From positions 1,240,001-1,304,000 of the forward strand of contig NZ_VTZS01000001.1 in the NCBI RefSeq assembly GCF_008367235.1: 64,000 nucleotides of DNA, given 5' to 3'. The notes beneath the pieces were generated by a model, which saw nothing but the letters and a program-made list of their open reading frames with translations, did no database searches and was not told where the DNA came from. The position numbers and the translations under genes are program-made. Origin of the DNA: Pareuzebyella sediminis (GTDB lineage: Bacteria > Bacteroidota > Bacteroidia > Flavobacteriales > Flavobacteriaceae). This document shows positions 26,370-36,800 of this stretch, piece by piece (position 1 is the first letter of the stretch; every line of letters begins with the position of its first letter).

Positions 26370-27215
26370 ATGAAAAAAATACTCCTGCCCACTGATTTTT
26401 CCGACAATGCCTGGAATGCCATTTTTACGGCCTTAAAGCTTTATGCAGACGTAAAATGCCAATTCTATATCGTACACGCATACGAGCCAAAAGCAATAAA
26501 TCTTCTTGGCCGAAAAACCCAACAACGGCTCGGGGTCATTTACGACTCGCTCTCACAATACTCCGAACAGGAATTAGAAAAGGTCATAGGGTACTTAGAT
26601 CAAAACCATTCGAATGCCAATCACAGGTTTGAGTCCATCTCAAAATCCGAAACCTTGGAAGAGGCCATAGCGGAAATAATTACCGAACTGGATATTGACC
26701 TTGTGGTAATGGGTACCCAAGGCGCATCCGATGTAAAGGAAGTTTTCATGGGAAGCAATACGGTCAATGTTCTAAAAAAGGTCAAAAATTGTCCGGTTCT
26801 GGTTGTTCCCTCAACCTATAATTTCCGGCAGCTGCACAAGGTAGCCTTTCCCACTGATTTCATAAGAACCTATGAAAAGTATGAGCTTATGCCCCTAACC
26901 GAATTGGTTTCACTTTGGAAGGCTCAGATAGAGGTTTTGCATGTGGGCATCGAATTTGTCTTGAACGATGCGCAGCTATCGAATAGAAAAAATTTGGAGC
27001 ATCGGTTTTCAAGTGTAAACTACTCATATACCAACGTTCCCTTTGAAGGGAGCGTCTCCAAAAGTGTGGAAAAATACGTTCTGCAAAATGAGGTGGACTT
27101 CATGGCCATGATACGCCACCACCATACGTTTTGGGAAAAAGTCATTGGGGAGCCTGTTGTGAAAAAAATCGCCTTTCACTCGAAAGTTCCCGTCTTGATG
27201 CTTCCGGAACATTGA
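26370..27215 (+). CDS. Tandem universal stress protein (UspA)
   Basis: 281 residues, a paralogue of the previous gene with exactly the same length. Domain one starts ILLPTDFSDNAWNAIFTAL and has the ATP loop GTQGASDVKEVFMGS then CPVLVVP. Domain two (about 150-281) starts VAFPTDFIRTYEKYEL and again lacks the glycine loop. The pair is probably co-transcribed. Neighbouring genes are either decayed or unrelated. Confidence 0.9.
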   Translation: MKKILLPTDFSDNAWNAIFTALKLYADVKCQFYIVHAYEPKAINLLGRKTQQRLGVIYDSLSQYSEQELEKVIGYLDQNHSNANHRFESISKSETLEEAIAEIITELDIDLVVMGTQGASDVKEVFMGSNTVNVLKKVKNCPVLVVPSTYNFRQLHKVAFPTDFIRTYEKYELMPLTELVSLWKAQIEVLHVGIEFVLNDAQLSNRKNLEHRFSSVNYSYTNVPFEGSVSKSVEKYVLQNEVDFMAMIRHHHTFWEKVIGEPVVKKIAFHSKVPVLMLPEH

Positions 27216-27451
27216 AAACCTTGATAGTATAACTTTTCTACTCCATTTTATAGTCAACTACTTCCATTACTTTGGAATCTAATTAGACCCTTTACGTTTG
27301 AGTAATTCTCTATGTTCGACTGTTATACTAAAAAGAAAGACATAATACATTGGGCTTTTTCGATTCTCACCATAGAATAGAAGTTCTCATATTTCTTTAT
27401 GTCATGCGATTTTGTCTCATACCCAAATAGTTAAGCACCGGCCAGTACGCT

Positions 27452-28321
27452 ATGATAAACAACTTCCAAAAACCCAAAAGATTATTTTTCAGTCTATTTA
27501 ATACTAAGGCAGCTGGACTCTATTTAATTCTATTCGCCGCTGCCATAGGTATCGCCACTTTTGTAGAGAATGATTTTGGCACCAGCGCGGCTCAAAAGGT
27601 GATATTTAAATCTTGGTGGTTTGAATTATTGCTCTTTTTATTCGGTATTAGCATTCTTGTAAATATTTTCAAGTTCCGAATGATACCTCAAAGGAAATGG
27701 CCTATACTGCTTTTTCATACATCTATACTAATCATTTTAATAGGTGCGGGAGTCACAAGGTATTTTGGCTTTGAGGGCGTAATGCATATTCGAGAAAACA
27801 ATGCATCGAACAGTTTTTTATCTTCTAATTCATTTTTAAAGTTTAACGTTTCCAAAGGAGGCCAGACCTACGATTTTGAAGAACCGGTATTATTTGCCTC
27901 CTTGGGTAGTAATGAATGGCATGAATCTTATTTACTTGGTGAAGATTTAATTGAGATAAAAGTCACAGGTTTTATTCCCAACCCAAAACAAAGGTTGGTT
28001 GAGAGCATTAATGGCAAACCCACATTACAACTGGTAATTGCCGGATTAAACGGTAGGGAAGAATATTTCATACATCAAGGTCAAACCAAGCGCATACGTA
28101 ATCTTGTATTCAATTTCAAGGAAACGTAATTACCTAATGCCTTTAATATTGTTCTTCGCAATGACTCCCTATTGTTTTCTTCCGACAAGACTTTTACACA
28201 AACCGTAATGGCCACCCAACAAAAGGATACCATTATTGGCTCCGACACCTATAATTCCCTGTTCTTACGATCGCTGTATTCTGATGGCTTTACAAGGCCT
28301 AGACAGCCTCGCTCGACCTAA
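27452..28321 (+). pseudogene. Broken, truncated ccsBA-like (ResB) cytochrome c biogenesis gene
   Basis: The first 225 codons encode three membrane segments and a periplasmic start (AAAIGIATFVENDFGTSAAQ, ILLFHTSILIILIGAGVTRY, FEGVMHIRENN) typical of the N-terminus of the long ResB-CcsA fusions of flavobacteria that deliver heme to apo-cytochrome c. A TAA at 28127-28129 interrupts it, but the same frame continues with family-like text (LPNAFNIVLRNDSLLFSSDK, FTQTVMATQQKDT) to a second stop at 28319-28321. The catalytic WWD-bearing CcsA half is absent. Family members are about 1000 residues, so this copy should be non-functional. Confidence 0.75.
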
Positions 28322-28405
28322 TTACAGAATGTTGACACCACGGAACCTATTCAATAGCTTACGTGTAACTATGAACAAAGTCAACTATAAAACCATGGGT
28401 AAAAA

Positions 28406-29290
28406 CTAGACCAGTACTTTAAGTGCATTGGGAAGCACCTCAATTTCTATTTCCTTTTTGTCAACGACCAATGATTCACCATCTTGTTGGGTAAGCCATT
28501 TATAGCTTCCGTTTTCACTGACCAATTTTAGACTACGCACCTGTTCATGATGAAGCCCTTTGATACGTTTGGACTGTCTAAGCAGCACTAAGAAGCTAAT
28601 CCACAAGATTTTTAACTTGTTTGTGTTCTCGATTAAAACTACGTCCAAAAGTCCATCTTTCAACGATGCTTTTTTTGTAAGCGAGACGTTATACCCCAAT
28701 ATGCTGGAGTTCGATATGAAAAATAAAAATGGACTGATATTTCTACTTTTTCCGGCCAATTCGACGGAAATATTCTCCAAAGATTTGAACTCAAAAAATG
28801 TGGTAACTATAGACTTTATATAGCCAATTAACCGGTGTCTACCTCCCAATTGATAGCAATTGATGACCTCAGCATCAAAACCGATACCCATATTGCTGAA
28901 AAAATAAGATTCATTAGCTCTACCAATATCTATAAGGGAGGTATTATTTCGTTTGATCAACGCAATTGACTCCACTATATCTTTGGGAATGTTCAGACTG
29001 GCAGCCAAACCATTACCAGAACCTATGGGTATAATACCTAAAACAATCTCGGAATTCACTAGAATAGATGCGACTTCATTGATAGTTCCGTCACCTCCGC
29101 AAGCAACAATGATCTGGGCTTTCTCAACCACAGATTCTTCAGTTAAAAGTTTAGCATGTCCTTTATAATTGGAATATTTGACTACCGTTTTGAATTTATC
29201 TGTTTCAAAGAATTTATTGAGATAGTGTTCGGTAATCCAATTTTTTCCTCCTCCTGCTATTGGGTTTACAATGAAATGAACAATTTTCAT
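28406..29290 (-). CDS. Diacylglycerol kinase-like lipid kinase (DagK/YegS family)
   Basis: 294 residues, soluble. The DAGK catalytic domain is clear: FIVNPIAGGG at the start, the nucleotide loop ACGGDGTINEVAS, and LGIIPIGSGNGLA. DagK-type enzymes phosphorylate diacylglycerol or other membrane lipids with ATP. Its start overlaps the stop of the upstream phosphoglycerol transferase gene by 4 bases, so translation is coupled. That enzyme class releases diacylglycerol from phosphatidylglycerol, so a recycling role is a good inference. Sphingolipid or other substrates are alternatives. Confidence 0.88.
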   Translation of the reverse strand: MKIVHFIVNPIAGGGKNWITEHYLNKFFETDKFKTVVKYSNYKGHAKLLTEESVVEKAQIIVACGGDGTINEVASILVNSEIVLGIIPIGSGNGLAASLNIPKDIVESIALIKRNNTSLIDIGRANESYFFSNMGIGFDAEVINCYQLGGRHRLIGYIKSIVTTFFEFKSLENISVELAGKSRNISPFLFFISNSSILGYNVSLTKKASLKDGLLDVVLIENTNKLKILWISFLVLLRQSKRIKGLHHEQVRSLKLVSENGSYKWLTQQDGESLVVDKKEIEIEVLPNALKVLV

Positions 29291-31254
29291 GGGTTCATTT
29301 TTACGGTTAATCCGTGATTATTGTACAAATAATCAGCCACTTGAAAATAGGATATTGTTTCCTTTAAAAATTTATTGTTTAAAGGCAGTGGATCAAGACT
29401 GTTATCCGACGTATCCCAGTGATAAAAATTTGCCGTTTTTTGATCTCCAAGCACCATTAACCCATCACTCTTTAAGAGTCCCAATTTTCTGTAATTCCCA
29501 ATAAATGCCCGTTCATCTTTCTTGGTCATTTTAAAGATATCCTTGCCGAACAGGTTACTTTCGTAATCCCACCCCAATTGAGCGAACAAAGTTGGGAAAA
29601 TATCGATTTGGGAACATAGCTTGTCTACATGCTTGTTTTTAATTCCCTTCAGGTTCACTATCAATGCCGGTATACGGTAATTGGCAACATCTAATTCCCA
29701 ACGTCCAGCACTACTCCCACAATGATCGGCCATAAATACAAAAACCGTAGTATCAAACCAGGGTTTTTTCTTTGCCTCCATTAAAAACTCATGAATAGTG
29801 AAATCCGTATATTTTATCCCTCCATTTCTACCCGACCCGGATGGAATATCAATTTTACCCGAGGGATAGGTAAAGGGTTTGTGGTTGGAGGTCGTCATGA
29901 TAAAATTGAAGAACGGCCTGCCGCTAGCTGCATAAATATCCGATTCCTTGATGACCTTTCTATAAATATCCTCATCACAGACACCCCAAGCATTTTCAAA
30001 CGTCACTTCATCGTCCTCAATATTTTTTCTGGTCGTCACTATGTCACCGTCAGGTAGGAACCCCCTACCCCTATCAACGATATCGAACCCATTACCGCTA
30101 AAATATTTGTCCATATTGTCAAAATATCCATCGCCCCCATAAAAGAAAGTCCGGCTATAGCCTTTTGATTTAAATACTTCCCCTATGGTGAACAAGTTTT
30201 GGTTCTTCGGTCGCTTAACGATACTTCTTCCAGGGGTTGGAGGTATCGAGAGTGTAATAGCCTCCATACCGCGAACGGTTCGGGTACCCGTAGCAAATAA
30301 ATTGTCAAACGAAATTCCTACTTGCATTAATGAATCCAAGGTAGGTGTCAGATTTTCTCGATTGCCGAAAGTTCCAAGGTATTTGGCACTTAAGCTTTCG
30401 ATACATATAAAAATTACGTTGGGCTTCTTTTCTTGCCCTTCATTTTTGACAAATCTTCGTATGCTCAATGACGGCTCAAATCTCTTTTCTTGACCCTCCC
30501 TTAGATATTCATTTACTTTCAAAAAGGCTTCTTCATTTTTCTCTGTTCTATAGAACTCGGAATAATTAAGTTCGTTGTTTCTGAAGGCTGCGAAAAATGA
30601 ATATATTCCTGCTTTTGCTAGCTCATTATTGTAGCGATTCTCGTAAATTTCGGCATACTCGTTTTTAACGAACAGGGTGAAACAAAGCATTATCCCAAGA
30701 ACTATTGTAGCAGGTAGTATTCGCTTTTTAAAGCTGTGCTTACTCTTAAAGGTCTTTTGAAAAATTCCTACTTTTTCCACAAAGTATATCGTTACGCCGA
30801 CCCCTACCAAAATACCCCCAATCAAAAGCGGTAAAGGATAGGATTCATTTATATTTTTAACGACCTCATAGGTGTAAATCAGGTAGTCTACAGCTATAAA
30901 GTTAAACCTTCGATGAAACTCGCTCCAAAATGTAATTTCCGCAAAGAATGAAAAGTAGATGATTAGAAGTCCTACTGCAAAACCCAAATAACATAAGATT
31001 CTATCCACATATGTACCTATGAACTTTTTGGGCATGGCCATAAAATAAAGGGCGGCCACTGCCCCAAAAAAAGATACTGTACCCAAATCATAAAATAATC
31101 CAATCAAAATTATTGAGGAGAAACCAAGTACCCCATTGTCGACTTCAGAAAAATTCCATATTAAAAATACCAACCTGAGAATAAATGAAAGGCAGAGAAA
31201 TATTAAGGTAAATGTTTTTACTAACATAAACCGTTTTGAGAATTGAAAACGCAT
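29287..31254 (-). CDS. LtaS-like phosphoglycerol transferase (sulfatase fold)
   Basis: 655 residues. Five membrane segments in the first 190 residues are followed by an extracytoplasmic sulfatase-fold domain (about 275-600): KPNVIFICIESLSAKYLG with the metal-binding Glu, then the likely nucleophile Thr in FATGTRTVRGMEA, and later FVFMADHCGSS with Asp-His metal ligands. These enzymes transfer phosphoglycerol from phosphatidylglycerol to a polymer or glycan (LtaS, OpgB). Flavobacteria do not make classical lipoteichoic acid, so the acceptor is unknown. It is coupled to a DagK-like gene. The 667 bases upstream (31255-31921) show nothing I can name. Confidence 0.85.
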   Translation of the reverse strand: MRFQFSKRFMLVKTFTLIFLCLSFILRLVFLIWNFSEVDNGVLGFSSIILIGLFYDLGTVSFFGAVAALYFMAMPKKFIGTYVDRILCYLGFAVGLLIIYFSFFAEITFWSEFHRRFNFIAVDYLIYTYEVVKNINESYPLPLLIGGILVGVGVTIYFVEKVGIFQKTFKSKHSFKKRILPATIVLGIMLCFTLFVKNEYAEIYENRYNNELAKAGIYSFFAAFRNNELNYSEFYRTEKNEEAFLKVNEYLREGQEKRFEPSLSIRRFVKNEGQEKKPNVIFICIESLSAKYLGTFGNRENLTPTLDSLMQVGISFDNLFATGTRTVRGMEAITLSIPPTPGRSIVKRPKNQNLFTIGEVFKSKGYSRTFFYGGDGYFDNMDKYFSGNGFDIVDRGRGFLPDGDIVTTRKNIEDDEVTFENAWGVCDEDIYRKVIKESDIYAASGRPFFNFIMTTSNHKPFTYPSGKIDIPSGSGRNGGIKYTDFTIHEFLMEAKKKPWFDTTVFVFMADHCGSSAGRWELDVANYRIPALIVNLKGIKNKHVDKLCSQIDIFPTLFAQLGWDYESNLFGKDIFKMTKKDERAFIGNYRKLGLLKSDGLMVLGDQKTANFYHWDTSDNSLDPLPLNNKFLKETISYFQVADYLYNNHGLTVKMNP

Positions 31255-31921
31255 TTTAGTTCAAACAGTTTTGTCTTTTGTTTAAAAGAAATAAATTATC
31301 CGGAGGCCTATAGCACATTTTTTAAACAACCTAATTGACAAAATTACTAGAAAAGTAATGTTAATTTTTTTTTAAAATAATAGACCAGTTGCAACGCATA
31401 ATGTATGCCATTGACCTCATATCTTTTAGCGTACTGAAAACCTTATTATATACTTTTTTGATACAAAGAAAACCGCATTCAAAAAGTATTAATACTTCTG
31501 ACTATGGTTCTGATACCTATTCAGGAAAAAATTGGGTTTAATAAGAAACGGAGAAAACGATCAAGTATTGTTTTGAATGAAATGGTCTACCTATTCTATT
31601 TATGACCTTATTAGGTTTCGTAAAAAACTAAAAATACATATACTCCAACCATTAATTTTACTCATGAGATTGTGAAGTAAGACCGCCCTATCATAGTCAT
31701 TTAAAAACAAGTTGGTCTAATTTAATTTCCCAAAAATATCCGAAAAAGTCTATAAGAAAGAAATGCCGAGACAAGTCTAATGGAATTGAATTTTATTTTC
31801 TGAAGTCAGAGTCCATACTCGGGTTTAGAGTAAATCGGGTACAGTTTTCTAAAGCTAATGAAAACCACTTCTTAGTCATCACAATCAACTTTGACCTCTT
31901 TTAGTCATTAGTAGCCTAGAA

Positions 31922-32455
31922 CTAAAGCATAAACGAAGTGGCATTTGCCCTTAAGAAATGAAGTGCTTTTGTCATCTGGTTTTCTACGGTCTTCACAGAT
32001 ATGCCCAAATCCAGAGCAATTTCTTTATATTTTTTTTTCTGTAATTTGTTTTGGATAAAAATCTCCTTACAACGCGGGGGCAATTCATTGATCAAATCAT
32101 CCAATTTTTTCAGTTTGGTTTCCTTTAAGTCTTGCTCCAAGGTAGCTTCCGAAATTACATCCCACTTAATCTTATCGAGCTCATCGAATCTAAGCTTCTG
32201 GCTCCGAAGGTGTAATAAAAATTGATTATGACATGTCTTAAAAAGGTAATTCTTAAGGGACGATGTAATCAAAATAGTCTTTCTTTTCTCCCACAAGATT
32301 ACCATAGCACTCTGAACAATATCCTCTGCCAAATGTCGGTCACGGCAAAGTTTGAAGATGTAGTTGCACAGCCAATCATAGTATTCACTAAATAAATAGC
32401 GATATGCCTTTGAATGACCCTTTCGTAGTCCGGAGATTACTTTTTGTTCTTTCAT
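31922..32455 (-). CDS. ECF-type RNA polymerase sigma factor (locus A)
   Basis: 177 residues. Sigma region 2 (FSEYYDWLCNYIFKLCRDRH, then AEDIVQSAMVILWEKR) and region 4 (LPPRCKEIFIQNKLQKKKYK, then ALDLGISVKTVENQ) are both present, matching Bacteroidota FecI-like sigma factors. It should direct transcription of the SusC/SusD genes. Unusually it is divergent from its FecR gene (32547), with a 91-base shared intergenic region, rather than in line with it as in locus B. Confidence 0.9.
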   Translation of the reverse strand: MKEQKVISGLRKGHSKAYRYLFSEYYDWLCNYIFKLCRDRHLAEDIVQSAMVILWEKRKTILITSSLKNYLFKTCHNQFLLHLRSQKLRFDELDKIKWDVISEATLEQDLKETKLKKLDDLINELPPRCKEIFIQNKLQKKKYKEIALDLGISVKTVENQMTKALHFLRANATSFML

Positions 32456-32546
32456 TATGGCCGATTATCAATCAAATCTAAGAAAAATTAAAAATAAGTA
32501 GGGGTTTTTTGAATTTATTGTATCCGATAGATAAAAGTATTACTGA

Positions 32547-33716
32547 ATGTCTAAACATTTATTACTAATCGATAGGTTTTTAGAGGGCTCGATATCGCCT
32601 GATGAGCGCATAGCTTTAAAGAATTGGGTGTTAGAAAGCGAGTCCAACATGGACTTTTTCAAAAAGCGCATTAAAGAACCTAGTCAAGACATCTCTTTTG
32701 ATTTCGACTCGGATTCGGCATACCAAAAATTTTTGAAGTCCTTAGAATCAGGGAAAAAGCCAAAGAAACATGTCCAAAAACTCTTGAAATATGCGGCAAT
32801 ACTAGCTATATTATTGACATCAGGCATTTATATAAATCGACAACTAAAATCAAGTGCTTCTACTACACCTATAAAAGTCGTCGAAAGCAAGGAAACACCA
32901 AAGACCGGTCAGGAAATTATGATTACATTTTCGGATGGAAACTCAAAAACACTGAGCTCCGATGCCACCGAGAAAGTAACGGACTCAAAAGGAAATATCA
33001 TAGCAAGCCAACGTGGAAACTCACTTAAATTTGGTGGTCAAAAGGAGACACGAGGGTCAGAAGAGTTATACAACGAAATCTATATCCCATTCGGACAAAC
33101 GTTCAAATTAGTACTTTCAGATGGTACTCTGGTATGGTTAAATGCCGGTTCGAAACTTCGTTTCCCGACAAGTTTCAACGGTAGTGAAAAAACCAGGACG
33201 GTGTATTTGGACGGTGAAGCCTATTTAGAAGTCGTCACCAACAAGCAGAAACCGTTTATCGTGAACACACAGGAAGTAGGTGTGAAGGTATTAGGTACCA
33301 AATTTAATATCGCTTCGTATGATACCGACGACTATATCGCCACAACCCTGGTAGAAGGGTCGGTAAATGTCTACGAGACAAGAGCTCCCGAAAATGCGAT
33401 TACACTGAGTCCAAATTTCCAAGCCAAGTATCAAAAAATCGGAAACAATTTTAGCACGACCTTAGTCGATACCGATGTATTTACCTCTTGGATGAGAGAC
33501 CGTTTAATCATCGATAACTTAAAATTTTCTGAAATCTTGGCAAAACTTGAGCGCAAGTACTTTGTACAGTTCATCAATAAGGCCGGGCACTTGAACAATG
33601 AAGTGTTTAAGGGGGAGTTTGTTGATGAGGATATCGAATCCGTACTTAAAACCATTTCGCTGAGTACACCCTTTAATTACGAAATAAATCAAAATACAAT
33701 CACCATAACACCGTAA
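32547..33716 (+). CDS. FecR-type anti-sigma factor (locus A)
   Basis: 389 residues. A cytoplasmic N-terminus (about 1-75, LLLIDRFLEGSISPDERIAL), one membrane segment (about 80-97), and a periplasmic FecR domain (YIPFGQTFKLVLSDGTLVWLN, YLDGEAYLEV, VLGTKFNI), ending in a DUF4974-type domain (KFSEILAKLERKYFVQF). It holds the ECF sigma factor until the SusC STN domain signals substrate. A hairpin lies between it and susC. Confidence 0.92.
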   Translation: MSKHLLLIDRFLEGSISPDERIALKNWVLESESNMDFFKKRIKEPSQDISFDFDSDSAYQKFLKSLESGKKPKKHVQKLLKYAAILAILLTSGIYINRQLKSSASTTPIKVVESKETPKTGQEIMITFSDGNSKTLSSDATEKVTDSKGNIIASQRGNSLKFGGQKETRGSEELYNEIYIPFGQTFKLVLSDGTLVWLNAGSKLRFPTSFNGSEKTRTVYLDGEAYLEVVTNKQKPFIVNTQEVGVKVLGTKFNIASYDTDDYIATTLVEGSVNVYETRAPENAITLSPNFQAKYQKIGNNFSTTLVDTDVFTSWMRDRLIIDNLKFSEILAKLERKYFVQFINKAGHLNNEVFKGEFVDEDIESVLKTISLSTPFNYEINQNTITITP

Positions 33717-33727
33717 CATAAAAAAGT

Positions 33728-33753
33728 AAGGGAAGTGTTGGAGCACTCCCCTT
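33728..33753 (+). promoter_or_regulatory. Hairpin between fecR and susC (locus A)
   Basis: AAGGGAAGTG, six bases, CACTCCCCTT: a 10-bp stem with one mismatch and no long T-run, 12 bases after fecR and 52 before susC. It could separate expression of regulator and transporter. A hairpin also lies in the same place in locus B. Confidence 0.45.
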
Positions 33754-33805
33754 ATGATAATGATCATTAATAGACCAGTACTAACAATCAAAAACATTCA
33801 AAATT

Positions 33806-36800
33806 ATGAAAAAAAGTGATGAGGACAATTCGCTCGACAAAGAGCGTCATAAAGGATTGCATCTAAAAATGAAGTTTTGCTTTCTTTCCGCTTGTTTGAT
33901 GATGTTTCAGTTATCCGCCCATACGGTACTGTCCCAGAAAAGGGTCGACTTAAATTATAGTGAAGTACCGTTAAAACGTATCCTGAACGAAATCCAGTCA
34001 CAGACCGATTATCGGTTTTTTTATAACATCAAAGAAATAGATGACACCCAGAAAACTAGCTTGAGCGCAAGCAAGGCAACTGTACCCGAAGTCTTGAAAA
34101 AATTGGCCTTAAAAGCCCATTTTGAGTATAAAATCAACAAGAACCAGATTATTCTTACCCGAAAAAAAGTTGCCGTACTTGAGTTACAAAAAACGCAGAT
34201 AAACGGTACGGTGAAGGATCAAAACGGTTCTCCCCTACCTGGGGCGAGCATCGTTGAAAAGGGAACTACAAACGGCACCCAAACGGATTTCGACGGCAAT
34301 TTTACCCTTGAACTTTCGGAGAGCAATAGTATTTTGGTGGTTTCCTATATCGGTTTCGCAACCAAGGAAATAGCGGTGAACGACCAAACGGAATTCGATA
34401 TCGTCTTGGAGGAAAGTGCTGCTGGTTTAGATGAGGTCGTAGTAGTAGGCTACGGGCTCCAGAGCAAAAGAAAAGTAACCTCCGCGATATCGGAGGTAGA
34501 TATGGATGGTGCCCAAGACATGCCCAATTCCAATTCGGGCCAAGTGCTTCAAGGTAGGGTCTCCGGTGTTACCGTGGCAGAGAACAACGGATCCCCAGGA
34601 GCTGCACCCAGTATCAGGGTCAGGGGAATTAGTTCCATCAACGCCGGAATCGAGCCCTTAGTGGTCATCGATGGTTTTCCCGTCGGTAATGGTATTCCGC
34701 AAAGTCTTAATCCAAATGATATTGAGAAAATAACCGTCTTAAAGGATGCGGCATCGACTTCTATTTATGGTGCCCGGGGTACCAATGGTGTCATATTGAT
34801 ACAGACCCTTAAGGCAAAAGAATCTCAAAGTGAGCTGACGTACAATGGAACAAGCGGTTTTCAATCCGTGCCGAATAGTTGGCGTCCCAAAACACTGAAC
34901 GCCCAACAGTATGCACAATATAATGTCGAAAGAGTACAAGAAATCAATGAAAGGAGTGGCACCGATTCGCCGGTACCCCAGATTTATCTCGACGCTTTAG
35001 GCAATTCACGGAATAGCGGAACGGATTGGCAAGATTTGCTTATGCGAAATGCTCTTTTTCAAGACCATAATCTGACCTTTAGAGGGGGAAACAGCAAGTT
35101 TAGAGGGGTCGTGTCCGCAGGCTATTTGAGCCAACAGGGTACGCTTCTTAATACGGACTTCTCACGCCTATCGCTTAGGGCAAATACCGATGCATCCATC
35201 AGTGACTGGTTAAAAGTGGGCACGAACATGTTTGTTTCATTTTCGGATAACAATTCGATTCCGGAAAGCGGATCAAGGGGAGTAATTATGAAAGCTGTGA
35301 CGGCAAGTCCGCTTCAATCGCCATTTGATGCGGAAGGTAATCTAAGGCCGTACATCCCCGCCGATTCCCCAGGATATTTTGCCTATGCCAATCCAATATT
35401 CGAGGCGCAAGCGGTTACGAACGAACGTATAGAAAGGGACATCAATGTAAGCGTGAACTTGGATATGGAAATTTTACCAGGTCTCCATTATAAGCCCCAA
35501 TTATATGGGCGTCTCTTGACCCGAGAAGTAAATACCTTTACGCCAAGTACCATCGGAAGATTTGCCATAGGCAACGCCTCCAACCTTTCGCCGGGAGCAC
35601 CACCTTTTGTGAACTCCGGTACGAATCAAAAAAGTGATATTACCAACTGGGGTATTGATAATCTTTTGAACTATGATGCTTCATTCGGCAATCACTACCT
35701 AAGCGTACTTCTAGGTTATACCGCACAAAAGCAGAGTGGGGAACTATCTACTATCAATGGAACCGGGTTTCCGAGCGACGCTACCCTCAATTACCTTGAG
35801 GCAGCGGAGGTGTCGGCAGCCGTTACGGATTTGACCAATTGGTCGTTAGCTGCCTATTTTGCCCGAATTAGCTATGACTACAAATCAAAATATTTGTTGG
35901 AGATGAATTTTAGAAGGGAGGGGTCATCCAGGTTTGGAGCAGATAACAAATACGGTAATTTTCCCTCAGCCTCGGTGGGCTGGAGGGTTTCCGAAGAAAG
36001 CTTCTTCCCAGAGGATTTCGTCATGAACGAACTAAAATTCAGAGCGAGTTATGGGGTAACCGGAAATTCGGCCATTGGAGATTTCGACCGATTTGGTACG
36101 TTACTCTCCATTCCGAACCTTAGTAACCTTAGCAATAATTTCAACTACGTGTTGAGCGACAATATTGAAATTGGAAAGTCTTTAACCTCCTTAGGGTCGA
36201 GCAACCTAAAATGGGAGACGAGCAGACAACTGGACCTAGGACTATCCATGGGTTTTTTCAGGGATGCGATTACCCTTAATGCCAGCTATTTTGAGAAAAC
36301 AACGGAAGACATGCTCTTTAACCTTTCCATTCCGAGAGCATCCGGTTTTGGTTCGACACGAACCAACATTGGCGAAATGGTCAATAAGGGTGTTGATATT
36401 GAGTTGGCGACTAGAGTGAATGGAGAAAACTTTACATGGAACAGTAACTTGAATCTCTCGTTCATTAAAAATGAGGTCACCTATTTACCGGAAGAAATTT
36501 CCCAGATTGTCTCCAGATGGAATATTACCCAAGTGGGTCTGCCCGTAGGCTCTCTACGCGGACATGTCATCGAGGGAATTTTCAATACACAGGAACAACT
36601 TGACGACCCTAACCTATTTGCATGGCCGGGTGCGCGGGAACTCGGTGCTTATATTTTTAAGGATATCAACGACGATGGTATTATCAGCGGAGTAGATATG
36701 GAGGATATCGGAAATCCCCATCCCAAAGTTATATTGGGGTTTAACAATGTTATCAACTATAAAAACCTATCGCTTTCGATATTGACCACTGGCGCATTCG

